Below, piece by piece: positions 34,784 to 46,960 of a stretch of DNA of 64,000 nt. Every line of letters starts with the position of its first letter. The stretch's first letter is position 1. The DNA comes from Gorsachius magnificus (taxonomy: Eukaryota; Chordata; Aves; Pelecaniformes; Ardeidae): assembly GCA_034008185.1 (NCBI GenBank), contig CM067081.1, positions 70,066,054 to 70,130,053 on the forward strand. Reading direction: 5' to 3'. Under the pieces are notes generated by a model. The model was not told the DNA's origin. It did not search any database and saw only the letters and a program-made list of their open reading frames with translations. Both the position numbers and the translations under genes were made by a program.

Positions 34784-37700
34784 TAGGCATAAGATAGGTG
34801 ACAACAGTCGAAGAGGCAGATAATTGAGGGCATGTCAGAAACAGGCAATACTGGTCAGCATGGTAGGTAGTGTGTGTAAGGGGCTAAAGAGTAACTACAT
34901 ATTGCTGTATATGTGCCAACTGACTGCTCTAGGTAAACAAACATGGCTTCAGTAGTAACTGATATTCAAATAGAAAATAAATAGCAAGCATATGAGCATT
35001 ATAAGGCTCTAATTCCATAACTGGTTCAGGTGATCCCATCATGGACAGCTCAGCTTTGCACAGACAGCTGCCCTGATGGACACCGGCAACCTTGCTGAAC
35101 CTAATGGAAATTACCTGGAATCTGTCCAGACATCCTCAGTGCTGGCCTCTCCGAGTGAAATGGGTTTTTTTCACTTTCTGTTACTAGAGCCGCTTAATGG
35201 AATTATAGCCTTTTGTACTTGCACACTTTCCTCTTATTTATGTGTAATACCAACTCCACTCCACTACATACTACACGTGCTTCCTTTGACACCAAACTTT
35301 CTGTACCTCAGGCTCTTAAAAACTTCCTGCTAATAAGCTATATCTCCCAATCCTTGATGATTCAGGCGAAGAGTCTATTATGACTCTTCTCTCTTCTGTG
35401 TTTGGTGGACTCCCTATTCTATATGAAGTCGTACCTAAACTACAGGGCTTTTTCACAGGGGTTGGATGTTGAACAGGGCATTCCATAAATTATGCAGTGC
35501 CTCTTTTTAGAAACATGAAGAGGAGAGCTCTGTGAAACATTTATAAGGGAACCTGGTATCACAGAAAACCTGCATTGTATGAGATTTCAGGCACCTCAGA
35601 TTTGTGAACATCTCTGAGAAGTTTGCACATCAGCATGCAAGGTTCAGGCAAACTTTTGGCAGCGTGTAAGAAGGTTCCCTATTGCCCAGCAAGTTTGTAG
35701 GAAACCTCAGTGCCCAGAAGACCTCTCTCAAGCAACGTGCAAATAAGTTTCTCTCTACTTCTTGTCCATCCCTGGTGGAGAGAGAGTTTCAAACACAGCT
35801 ATCAAGCTGTTTTCTTGTAGAAGGATAGAAATGGAAATCGTGAGGTGTGTCCATGCTGCCTAACTTTTGACACATGACAATTAATGGAGGGAAACAGTCT
35901 CTCTTCAGGGTGATCTGCAGCAGTAGCCATTAACGACTTAACAGAGACAAATCTCCTGAGTAACTATTTGCCTAAACTTGGATAGTGTTAATACCTCATA
36001 CCTCATGTTTCAGACTTCCTTCCCCATGGAAATAGTGATAAATAAACTCCTGCCCCCTGTTCCCCTCATGGAGGTGACATTAAATGTTAAAATATTAGGT
36101 GGGGGGTGGCAGAGAATGGGAGAGACCTGTGAGTTAATTAACTGGCATGTCTATGAGAGCTGTGCCTGGAGGCCACCGCCAGGACTGGCAACTCAGTGTG
36201 CAGAGCACTGTACAAACACATGGGAAGAAATAGCCGTCAGCCCAAAGAATCTGCTGTCCAAATAGACAAGAAAGATGAGAAGAACAGGGAAATGTGGAAA
36301 GGTATGCTACTTCTGAGATTTTAGTTGTCTAATCCCATACTCAGTAAATCCTGAGGAAAAAACCCAAACAACCCTTTCATTCAGCCAGAGCCCTCAGCAG
36401 ATACCCTTCAGTGCAACCTTCCAAAATTTTTCCAACACCCGGCAGGCAGCAAGCTCTTTTAATGAGAGGATGTTGACTACCTCATCTATGTTTCTAAGTT
36501 CCCAGACTACACAGTTATCAGTTAGCCTGGCAGAAATTGTAATTCTGACATCAGTGCTACCACTGATTACCATTTCACAGCTAGCAAAGAAGCCTAAATT
36601 GCCAATAATAGTTGTGAGTTAGTGAATGAAGAGTAGAAGGCAGGCAGAGAGATGCAGTGAAGAATTATACAAACTATAAATTGCCTAATTTTATCATTTT
36701 ACATATTCCTTTTCTGCAAAAGTGGGATATTATACAAAACAGGCCAAAATGAGATATCCAAATTGACTTAATCTGTGGTAAAATAGTAGGTGCGCAGGAA
36801 TTAATAGTACAGTAATCAAAATAAAACATCTTAAAAGAAAAAATATGAATTAAAAAGCTTTTAGCTTTTGAGAAAGGGAATCCCATTGTATAATTAGATC
36901 ATGAACTAAGGCCTTTCACCGCTGCAAATTCATACTGTGCACTATTTAAGTGCCACCTCTTGATTCTCCTACTGCAGCTTCTAATAGCAAACTCTGTTCC
37001 ACTTTTCTTTGTGCAAACCCAATCACATCACATCAAATTATACAACTAATTAACACAAACTCCTTAAAAAATTGCATATTATTTTGGCAAGCCAAATTAA
37101 CGTCAGTCCCCTGAAACCATGTTTAGTAATTCCCACTGACTGTAGTAACGCCTACTACTGAGAGAAGGGCTAATCAACTACAGGCTCTCCTGCTGATGAG
37201 CTGAACCAAGTAACCAGATGTTTCTGCCTTCTAGGCTAATGAAAATGTCATGCATGTTTTTCTCTTTACCTAGATGAAGAACTAATTCCACCATGGCCAT
37301 GGTCTAGGTAGCTCTCCTTTGTCCGGTGGTGCGTCCGACAGGTCCTGCTAGTTAATCCTGAGCAAGCAGGTACAGCCTTGCTAAAGGCACTCTGGTTTGA
37401 ACCAGCTAACCCAGCCTGACGAGGCAGCTGGCTGCTGGGACTCGCTCACGCAGGATACGGAGAGCAAAGGGAAGGTTGGTGAACGTTGCTGTGGAAAAAA
37501 AAAATTTCCATCATATTGTACTGTATATAAAAGCTGGGCAAAGTATGGTTTTTGTGTATTGGTAAGAGGTCCCATTGGCATTAAATTACTTAATGAGATG
37601 TCTATTGCAATTAAAAGAGGCATAACATTTATATTAACATTTTAAAGCTTGCTTATTTCAGGAGTGTCAGTTTACATGAGTCTAAACAGGCAATAAGGAA

Positions 37701-40435
37701 CATGATGAAGTATTCCATATTAAAACTGAGTACTGTGTAACTGTCTAGTAAAATCTTAATATTAAACTATACTGTATAACTTACAGGGCAGTATAAAAGC
37801 TTCACATTTAGATTTATCCCATCTTGAATCTCAAATAATGCACTTATGATTAAATATGAATACAAATGAAAAAAATGCATTTGCATGTAATCTTACAAAA
37901 TACATTTACATGATACATTTATTTAAAAAGCTTACAGTGTACTTTGATGGATGATACAGTCATTTTCAGAAACAGTAAGCCATAATTTAAAGATACTGTG
38001 TAATTACTTAACAGCAATATTTTCTAAGTTCAGCTGACTTGTACCTCTCATGCTAGATGCTAGCGCTAGATTAAAAACCAGTGTATCAGCAGGCCCTACT
38101 GTCCCAGATGCTTACCTGGTGCAGAAAAAAGATGTGTGGTATATTTAAAATGCTACATAGGGAGGAAGGAAATTAGGTCTATTCATACAGCTTTGGTTTG
38201 AGAAATGCAGCGAATGTGTTAATCTCCGACCCCACCCCCAGCAGCTAAGTATATTCTTTATTTTGTTTTTCAATAAATCTGCAGTAGTATATATAGACTG
38301 TAAACAGAAGTTAGTCTTTTTATATTTTAAATTTCCTTAACATGCTCATTGCTGTATTAACATCTGTTCTGAAACTCCCACCACCACAGCAAGGAGGCAT
38401 CAATTAACATCAGTTTGGAAGTGACAGATATTCAGTCAAGGAGGAATAAAACTCTACAGCAATTTTTGCCAGCAAAATCTCATCATGTGTGCAAAGATGC
38501 AGTCTACTGGTAGCACCAGTTCGATATTTGAGGGGATGGATCACTGAAAGAAGGAGGTTTGCCTCTTATGAAAGGAGACATGCATGAGCCCTTAATTCTA
38601 AATTCAAAGATAAGGCCACTGAACCGAGAGTGACCTGGCTTTGGTCCCAGAAAGTTGTGTTTCACTGGATTTAGTTTCTACAGCAGAAAAATTTTGCAGT
38701 GTGAGAGGCAGTCTTTCAGACAGCTAGACTCGCTTGCCACTGAAAGAATACTGGATACCAAAATTTACCCAGGATGCTGCGGGTTGCTAGAGTAGACCAT
38801 GGACTACCTGACACCTGGTCATCCTGTATCACTTGATGTGCAAGCCAGTAGTTACTAAAACAGTGGAGGTGTCTGGCTGGATTTCAGGACTGGCTCCAAG
38901 AACAGTGGTGTTGAAAAATCGTGCTATTTGATCATTGAAAAGGTACGGTGTTGTGCAAAGGTCCAGGTCTGAGAAGTGAGAGAACAGCCTTGGGTCATCC
39001 TGGCAACTGCACAGTTCTTTCAGCAGCTTCCTTTGCTTTTGCACGCTGAAGCTTTACAAACTAGAGTATTGCTGAGAAATTAATGGAAAATTATGAGTGA
39101 AAAATAATGTATGCACTGTTAGTATTTTGCCTTTCTTGACAAACAAGAAATAAATTCTTAAAAAGCAAAGAGAGAGAGAGAGAGGAGTGGAACTCAACAA
39201 AAAGTAGGTTTTTTTGGAAGACAAATGAATATTTCATTTGGAAACTAATTAGAGATTTTAGGAGTATGGAAATTTTCAGTGAAAATGTTTCACTTTCAAA
39301 AAGGAAACTGCTGGTCTTCTTTTAGTGAGGAAAAGGTTACTTTTATAAAGCATTTTCTATTGATCTTATCAACATCTCTGTGATAGAATGACAAGAATCG
39401 AACAAATGTTGTTGAACTGTGAAGAACTTTGGCTTAGGTCCAATAATTTTGGGGCCAAGAGCAGCTGTCATGAAGAGTGAGGGACTTTTATAGGAGAGCC
39501 AGTGGTTGCATGAGATACACTAATAGCAGTTATTCCAGTGGTGAAGGCAATTCTTCAATATAAAAGGAAGATTCGGAGTAAAAGAGAAAAATACACACAT
39601 ATATATATACAGATAGAGAGTGAGAAAGAGGAACAGTCTAATATTATCAGACAGTTTTGGAAACATGGGAAATTAAATATGTGTTTGGAGAGGGTATAAT
39701 TGAATATTCTTCATTGTCTAGTGGATTCCACAAAATGAAGGAGATTTTGTTTCCTTACAGAAACATTTCCCTATACAAGGGTTTGTGCCAAAAAGAAAGA
39801 CAGAAAAATCACTTTGAACAGCTCAAATGAAAAGCAATAATCCTGGACAAAACACTGTCATGAAAATCACAGGATCGCTCGAACATAATTTTGGCCCATG
39901 CACTTTTTAGTCAGCAAAGGGTTTTGTACTCTGGTCTGCAGTTCTTGACTTTCAGTTTATGTAAGGTTGGAGAAGGTAAACCAAAATTTGGTCCTAAACA
40001 CATCCATGGGAACCAGGTTTATCCTGGCACAGCTGTGTTCTGAATAAAACCTTCAATTACTGCGGGTTTTTTGGGTAAAATCTGGAGAAAAAAGATGGGG
40101 GTGATCTGTCCTGCTGCAGAAGTGGGAATGAAATCAGGTGTTCATTCACCTGTTGCTAGCATCTCTCCGACCAACTTTCTATCATTCCTGTATTCACAAG
40201 CTTCATAAACTTTTCTGTGAGGCAACTTGCCTGGGCAGTAAAAATAGATAAAGGCCTATTCACATCAAAAATAATATAGAGGAAGGACAACAGCTGAGAA
40301 AAACAGGTCTTGGAGAAAGAGCAAAATGATCTAGGGTATCTGCTACTTCCTGAAAGGTCTCACAAGTTTATCTATCATGCTGAACGTCTTCTAGCATGAA
40401 GGAATCCTGCGGCATTCAGGATCACAGGAATGTTA
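34784..40435. other. Non-coding stretch, no recognised gene
   Basis: AT-rich, with a short (AG)n run near 39170-39184, a (TA)n-type patch near 39594-39612, and no open frame with recognisable motifs. No repeat family was identified. Confidence 0.45.
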
Positions 40436-40640
40436 AGTTGTGTCACACTGGAAGTCCATTTGGTCCACTGTCCTGTGAAGAGTGATCAAAGCCACACACT
40501 TCAAAGGAAGGTGCAATGAAGTATGAACAAGACACTTACGGAAATATCCAGCTTTTGATTCTTCCTTCTTATTCCAGACAACCAGTGAATGCTTTATAGC
40601 TAGAGAATTTCTGCCTCTTCTAGCTTTTAATTATTTTTGG
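40436..40640 (-). mobile_element. Ancient CR1/L3-like repeat fragment
   Basis: The plus strand contains 'gaagtccatttggtccact', 'gtcctgtgaagagtgatcaa' and 'cttcaaaggaaggtgcaatg'. These parallel the 'ggtccatctggtccagtgtcctgtctctgacagtgg...cttcaaaggaaggtgcaag' pattern of an ancient amniote LINE, the same family type as the fragment at 29345-29500. Placed on the minus strand by analogy with turtle CR1; ends approximate. Confidence 0.4.
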
Positions 40641-43600
40641 TATCTTTGTGTACCTTCTTTTCATACACAAAGATCTTTCCATTTCATTTCAATAAAATTG
40701 AGATAAAGTGTAATCTTATTGCATGACTTTCTCCCCATTTTATCGATATTGTGTGATTAACTTTCCATATTCATATCCACCTATCTTAGTGGATAAAATA
40801 CACTTTTTGGCAGTCCAGTAGCCTTTGAAAGACTTAGGTGAACAAGTTATAAAAATCTGTTCAAAGAATTTTGTCCCCTTTGCTCTTTGCAATGCAAAAG
40901 CTTCAAAGGTCAGTTCAGAAAGACTTTGCACACTGCAGAGGTGTTCATTATTTAAACTCATGGAAACACTTTTCATGAAGGCAAATTTTAGCATATGAGC
41001 AGCCTTTTAAGATATAGTTGCTGTCTACATATGTTTATTCCTTAATAACTGAGCAAGATGATGAAGACTCTGCTGGAGAAGGTAGTTGCTAGGAAGGGAT
41101 GATCAGTACCCTGAGAGAGCCAAGGAAGTGTTTTGACAGACTTGAAATGGCACAGTAGGGTAATTCCTTCCCTTTCTCCAGCTATTCCAGGGATAATAAG
41201 CTGTGTTGTATTTCTTCAAGGAGGAAGAAAAATCCTTCTGCTTTGTGCACACGAGCTCCACTAAACTTTTTGGAGGAAAATGTTTCTTCCTTCTGTGCTT
41301 CCACTGCAGATGAGGATAAAAAAAGAAATAATACTTCTCTGACAAAGCCTTCACACCATCTTTCTGGAGAGTTCTTATTTGATTGCAAGGATACAAGGAA
41401 GTCTAAGTATTAAATGCACCTGTATTTAAAAATTGTATTCAATTTCAGTTGTGTGGATGGCATTGACAGACACACAGTGTTTTTCTTACATGGGGATAAG
41501 ACCAAATATTGTCCTGAGTTGTGCACCACTGGAATGTTAAATTTTTTGAGCAGACTGGAATAAGGTTTGTTAGGGGGTTGCAAATTTTTAAAAAGGAGAA
41601 ATCTGTAATCTGACAGCAATTACTGATTTTTTTGTGACCTATGATTGGGGCTTGAAAAAAGAGCTATATTCACTCCTTTGAATTTAGCAGATGTATCAAG
41701 TGTGAACAAAGGTGCAAATCAAAAGCCATGGAAGAAGCCAGATTTTGGACTGGGGAGTATACCATAAAAATAATAACAAAGGGAATTGAAAAGCCACTGA
41801 AATAAAAGACTGTGATCCAGTTTAGGTCCACACATGGTAATGCATTATTGAGCAGTTATTTCTCCCAGTTAATCATTAAATGCACTCCTACACTCTTAAA
41901 AACTAATGTGAGGAACACTTTTTGGACAGAGAAGTACACACAATGGATATTTGAGTAAGAAGCATGCGAACCAACAAAATAACAGCTCTCTGTTCTGTAC
42001 AGCTCTATATTCCTTTACAACTAGGTTGTTTCATTACTAATTCCAGAGCATTAGTATGTATTGTGTTATTCTGTACAGCTTGTTGTACAGAAACAATTCA
42101 ATAAATGAAAAGTCTGAATTCTAAGTATTATTATTATTTTTGTTCAGATTTGCTTTGTGGTGCAAGATTCTTTTGATTGCTTCAGACCTACAACAATCCC
42201 CTGTTGTTTATCATAAATAACAAGTTGTTTTATTTCTCCAGGCTTGCAAGTTTCATTTTCTTCTGTTGCTATAATTTCTATTCATTTTTAACATGAACAC
42301 ATTTTCCTACAGAAGTGGTCTTATATCTAACTGTACCTTGTGATTTGTTGGCTGTGAAAAGCATTCTAGTCGATGAGAAAAGGGTGAAAATCATTCCACC
42401 CCCTCACCAGAGTGAACTGAACTTTCTAAGGATATATTTTTGTCCCTTTCTGAAAGGGGATGGGTAATGCCCTCATTTCTGACTGCCCACTTGCTAGACA
42501 TCTTTCTATATTGAATTCAGAAACAAGTTAGTGGTGGTGCCATTAACTTTATTTCCTACAGAATTCTTATTGTATCAACTTGATCCAGCACTGCCACAGA
42601 GGAATATTGTCTTTGTACAAAAAGCGCTATTTGAAAAAGAATAGTTGGTGTTGATTTGCCCAGGATCACCAGTTTTGCAAAATCTTTGAAAACTGAACAA
42701 TCTTTCTTCTGAACTGATCTTTGCTATTATGGGTGAGGAGAGGGAGTTTTGGCCTCCATGATAATAACTTATCTCATATTTATATCTATCCTTTTTCCCT
42801 AGTGAGAGCTTTGCATATTTTCCACACTGAAGGTTGAATAACAGGGCTGTCTGACACCAATACTGTAATTTTTAACTGTGGGCTTTTAGACACTTTTTTT
42901 CACAGAGCCCTTTAGAGCCCATAGACACGGATTCACTGGTTTTATGAAAACAGGCTGGATCACACTGGTCGTCTGTCCACTCTGCCACTCTGCACTAACA
43001 CAAGAGAATATACGTGATTTACCTCAATCAACTCCTACTCCCACAGTTTCCCAGTGTCCCCTCCCCCTGCAATTCTTAACAAAGATGTGATCAGTCATTT
43101 TGGTCTTCAACTCGGAAAAATGTGCCAAGAGATACTATAAGATGACCAGAGCCTGTCTTGCTGCCTAACAAACTGATAAATCTGCATAACCAATTTATAC
43201 AGTTTTTCTAACTGTACAGGAAAATGAGGTACAGCAAATAGCATGCCTCTGATAAGAGCCTATTGACATTTTAACTGTGGAGGACCCATTTTAAACCTGT
43301 AGAATCTAAATCTGCTGGGGGCAGGGGAGCTGAAGTGTTACATCTGCCATTTCTTGTGGTCGGGAATCCCTCTTCCACAACTGCAGGGGCAGCCACATCC
43401 GACGTGCAAGGGTTTCCCACTGATTGATTGAATCCATCAAAAAAAAGAGTGTTTCCTATTGAAGGCACACAGTTTCTTCAGGAGCTCAAAGGAAGCACTC
43501 AGCATTTCACATGCCATAGCAAACACTCCCACTGCATCACCAGATCACTTTTGCCTAGCTCATATTCCTGTACTTCTTTTATTTTTTGGAATGTCTGTCC

Positions 43601-44102
43601 TCTCTTGCTTTTTTTCCTACAAGACAAATATGTTTTGGTCTCCACCATATTGTGAACGTGCAAGCAAGCAAGGAAACACTACAGGTCTTCTTGCATACTC
43701 AATAACCTCCATTTCCTTGGCCATGTCCCTTTGAACCATGTATAATTCCTCTTCTTCCAATTATTTCTTCAGGACTTCCTGATCCATCAGTCTCCACTGG
43801 CATGCCCCTCAACAAAATCTGTCAGGCATCCTTCCCACTTCCAGAGCAGAATTCATTCATGTCTAACTTCACATGCCCATTTTCTTTTATTTAGTTTTCT
43901 ATGCTCTTTCTCCTTTGAGCTGTTTCAACACTCTAGTATCTCTTCATTACATGCTCTTATATGCCACAAGACTCCCTCCATTTTGTGTGTGAAGAGCCCC
44001 TGACTATTTTTCTGATTCCCTTCTCTCTTTTTCCACCCTTTTTTTGTTACCTTTGGATAATTTTGTGTGCCAACAGAAATGTAGCTATCAGTTCTGTTTT
44101 GG
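40641..44102. other. Non-coding stretch, no recognised gene
   Basis: AT-rich DNA with a short (ATT)n run near 42126-42139. From about 43480 the plus strand becomes pyrimidine-rich up to the LTR. No gene or repeat family was recognised. Confidence 0.4.
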
Positions 44103-44107
44103 GCCAT
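44103..44107. repeat. Target-site duplication GCCAT, left copy
   Basis: GCCAT directly abuts the left LTR boundary and is repeated at 44690-44694. Five base pairs is the duplication length typical of ERVL-like (class III) integrases. Confidence 0.8.
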
Positions 44108-44689
44108 TGTGGTTTAATCCCAGCTGGCAACTAAGCACCACCCAGCTGCTTGTTGATTCCCCCCAGTGGGATTGGGGACAGAATTGGAAAAGTGAGAAAA
44201 CTCCTGGGTTGAGAAAAAGACACTTTAATAGGTAAAGCAAAAGCTGTCCATGCAAGCAAAACAAAACAAGGAATTCATTCCCTCCTTCCCACTGGCAGGC
44301 AGGTGCTCAGCCATCTCCAAGAAAGCAGGGCTCCATCACGCGTAACAGTGACCTGGGAAGACAAACACCATTACTCTGAACGTCCTCCCCTCCCTTCATC
44401 TTCCCCCAGCTTTATGCGCTGAGCATGACGTCATATGCCATGGAATACCCCTTTGGTCAGTTGGGGTCAGCTGTCCTGGCTGTGCCCCCTCCCAGCTTCT
44501 TGTGCCCCCCATCCTGCTTGCTGGTTGGGTGGGGTGAGAAGAAGAAAAGTCCTCAACTTCGTGTAAGCCCTGCTCAGCAATAACAAAAATCTCCCTGTAT
44601 CAGCAACAGTTTTCAGCACAAATCCAAAACGTAGCCCCGTACTAGCTACTATGAAGAAAATTAACTCTATCACAGCCAAAACCAGGACA
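44108..44689 (-). mobile_element. Solo LTR of an endogenous retrovirus (LTR-1)
   Basis: A 582-bp element bounded by TG...CA ends. Read on the minus strand it starts TGTCCTGGTTTTGGCTGTGA and ends ATTAAACCACA, matching an LTR family widespread in bird genomes. No internal retroviral sequence lies on either side, and the perfect 5-bp flanking duplication shows it formed by LTR-LTR recombination of an inserted provirus. In sense orientation it has a TGACGTCA palindrome at 44426-44433 followed by a CATAAAG TATA-like box near 44410-44418. The 5-bp duplication suggests ERVL affinity; the family name is not asserted. Confidence 0.9.
44426..44433. promoter_or_regulatory. Intact CRE palindrome (TGACGTCA) in LTR-1
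   Basis: A perfect cAMP-response-element palindrome, the binding site of CREB/ATF factors, sits 8-16 bp upstream of the TATA-like box in LTR sense orientation. It is a likely U3 promoter element. In the neighbouring LTR-2 the equivalent site reads TGACATCA. Confidence 0.6.
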
Positions 44690-44694
44690 GCCAT
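44690..44694. repeat. Target-site duplication GCCAT, right copy
   Basis: Second copy of the GCCAT duplication flanking LTR-1. Confidence 0.8.
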
Positions 44695-45230
44695 ATATTT
44701 GCCAAATCTTCCTTCTGTCCAAGCAAATCGCCCACCTTTACTGGCTACTGTATCCTTGTGGATGTCCAGCCATGAGCTCAAGTTCAGCAGAGCCAGAGCA
44801 GAACAACAAAATGTCCCCTAACCTTTTTTCTTGCCTGTTACCACACTTGTAATGCTTATTGCCATTGGTGACTCATACCTATTCCTGATTTCTCACATCC
44901 AGGCTATGTCTGAATTTTGCTGATTCTCTGTGATGCATATCTAAAATGCACCTTTCTCTCTGTCTCCATCACTTACCTACAACTCACCTTAACTTTTATC
45001 TGGAGAACTGCATTATTTTTCCTTTCAAGCCCTGACAGCTTCTGTTGTTTCCTGCTTATGTCTGTTGAAAAGACAACATCAATAACCATTTTCCAAGCTC
45101 ATGGGATCATTGCCTCAAGCCTCTCTGCTGGGTTTCCCTTCCCCATCACACCGAACATTATGTTTCTCATCTTCTTGACCTAGCTTCACTGTGTTCTTCC
45201 TATTGGAGTCTCTGGCAGACAACCACCGGT
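44695..45230. other. Spacer between two inverted LTRs
   Basis: 536 bp of pyrimidine-rich unique sequence with no retroviral gene, primer-binding site or polypurine tract. It resembles the sequence to the left of LTR-1 in composition, consistent with host DNA interrupted by LTR-1. Confidence 0.6.
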
Positions 45231-45791
45231 TGTCCTGGTTTTGGCTGGGATAGAGTTAATTTTCTTCCTAGTAGCAGGCACAGTGCTGTGTTTTGTATTT
45301 AGCATGAGAAGAATGTTGCTAACACATTGATGGTTTTGTTGTTGCTGAGCAGGGCTTACACTAGGTTGAGGACTTTTCAGCTTCTCATGCTGCCCTGCCA
45401 GCAAGGAGGCTGGAGGTGCACAAGAAGCTGGGAGGAGGCACAGCCAGGACAGCTGACCCCAATTGGCAAGGGGTATTCCATACCATATGACATCATTCTC
45501 AGCATATAAGCTGCGGGGAGTTGGCCAAGGGGCAGTGATTGCTGCTTGGGAACTGGCTGGGCATTGGTCAGTGGGTGGTGAGCAATTGCATTCTGCATCA
45601 CTTGTTTTGTATATTATTATTATTAATATTATTACTACTACTACTTATCCTCTGCTGTTTTATTAAACTGTCTTTATCTCAACCCATGAATTTCACTTTT
45701 TTTTCCTGATTCTCTCCCCCATCCCACTGGGGAGAGGGGGGCGTGAGATAACGGCTGTGTGGTGTTCAGCTGCCTGCTGGGTTAAACCACA
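45231..45791 (+). mobile_element. Solo LTR of a related endogenous retrovirus (LTR-2)
   Basis: Starts TGTCCTGGTTTTGGCTGGGA and ends GGTTAAACCACA. It carries a TATA box (CATATAAG, 45503-45510), an ATTAAA polyadenylation signal (45662-45667) and a (TTA/CTA)n stretch at 45611-45645. It shares the termini and the 'ggtattccataccatatgac' type of promoter region with LTR-1, but the middle differs: LTR-1 lacks the ATT-rich stretch and has unrelated sequence there, so the two belong to different subfamilies. Flanks (CCGGT / ACATG) do not form a target-site duplication. No internal region adjoins. Confidence 0.9.
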
Positions 45792-46886
45792 ACATGCTTA
45801 AGGTTCAGACGGGATGTCAGTGGTGTCCTCCTCCTTTGGGATATCACCCTCAACAACAATTCTAAAAGCCACCTCATTATCTTCTTTCAAATCTTTAAAT
45901 CTCTCCATCTCCCAGTGAGTGCTTGGGACCTAAGGAGAGCTTTGTGCTACTTAAGTACATGCCTTCATCTGAACTAGTTTTCTTTTATTTTCAGTGGAAA
46001 ATAATACACATTTTATGGTGTAACTCATCTGACTTACTTCAGGTATCTATTGCAGGGTGAGATGATTCTCACTTTACAAGCAATTATTCTTTCTTACTGA
46101 CTACGAGGAAAAAACAGAAAAAAACCTCAGATGCAGATGATTTTGCAGCTATTCCAACTAACCTACCTAGTTATCTAACGATGGGTAGATATAGACTATA
46201 TCTATAGTCTCTGTATATCTATAGACTCAAACACTTAAATTTAGGTGCCTACAGTGTAGGTGTCTAAACATGAGGTAGGTGTCTGAGTTCTCATTATATC
46301 AATGGAGATCTAGTTAGTACAGCCGATGGAGCCTGAAGAACAATTCAGCTGAGCATATGTCTGCACCAGAATGAGCTGAATCACTCTCTAACCTCTTCTA
46401 AATGCATCTTCACGGACTGCAACTGGAGCTTGAACATCTAGCCCACATGTCAACATATGTATGTAGACTTAGATGTCTTTACCTTAAACTGAACACCACC
46501 CTTGGCATCTGAACTGGGCCCAAGTCTTTCCCCAAGACTGTGGTATGTTTAGGTTCAGATAACTCTAGCCATCGAACTGGTAGGTTACTGATCTATGCTT
46601 TATTTCGTATTGCTGGCAAAAGAAGCTGCCACTATTACCTCAGTTCACTACAACACTGGATCATCAGACTCAGTTAATGGAACTGCCTCTACATCAGTTC
46701 TTTCTTTGATCTTGATGACTTGGGACTATTTGCAGCATGAAAATCTTAAATGTATGAGCTTTAATGCATACAGAGTACTTTTACTGACTCATGAAACACT
46801 ATTTGGGAATGCTGCAAACAATGACTTGTCTCTGGGAGTAGCATCCTGGAGAGACATTATCAAGTTGAGTTTGAAACTGACTTTTT
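45792..46886. other. Non-coding stretch, possible old repeat
   Basis: Includes a short palindromic TATAGA/TCTATA-rich patch (46185-46226) followed by three 'aggtgyct' copies between 46239 and 46288. This 'taggtgcctaa' style recalls old reptile/bird interspersed repeats, but I cannot name one. An open frame of 128 codons (46595-46981) runs into the LTR fragment and has no recognised motif. Confidence 0.35.
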
Positions 46887-46960
46887 CTGTAAATCCAAAC
46901 CATAGTTCCATACTAGCTGCTATGGAGAAAATGAACTCTACCCCAGCCAAAACCAGCACA
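46887..46960 (-). mobile_element. LTR fragment, same superfamily as LTR-1
   Basis: The segment 'aaatccaaaccatagttcc...aaccagcaca' aligns along its whole length with the right edge of LTR-1 ('aaatccaaaacgtagcccc...aaccaggaca'), so it is the 5'-terminal part of an LTR lying on the minus strand. About 74 bp are recognisable; the rest is missing or too diverged. Confidence 0.75.

Noticed and set aside
44467..44781. 104-codon minus-strand frame covering much of LTR-1.
   Set aside because: It is a non-coding LTR read-through frame with no retroviral gene similarity.
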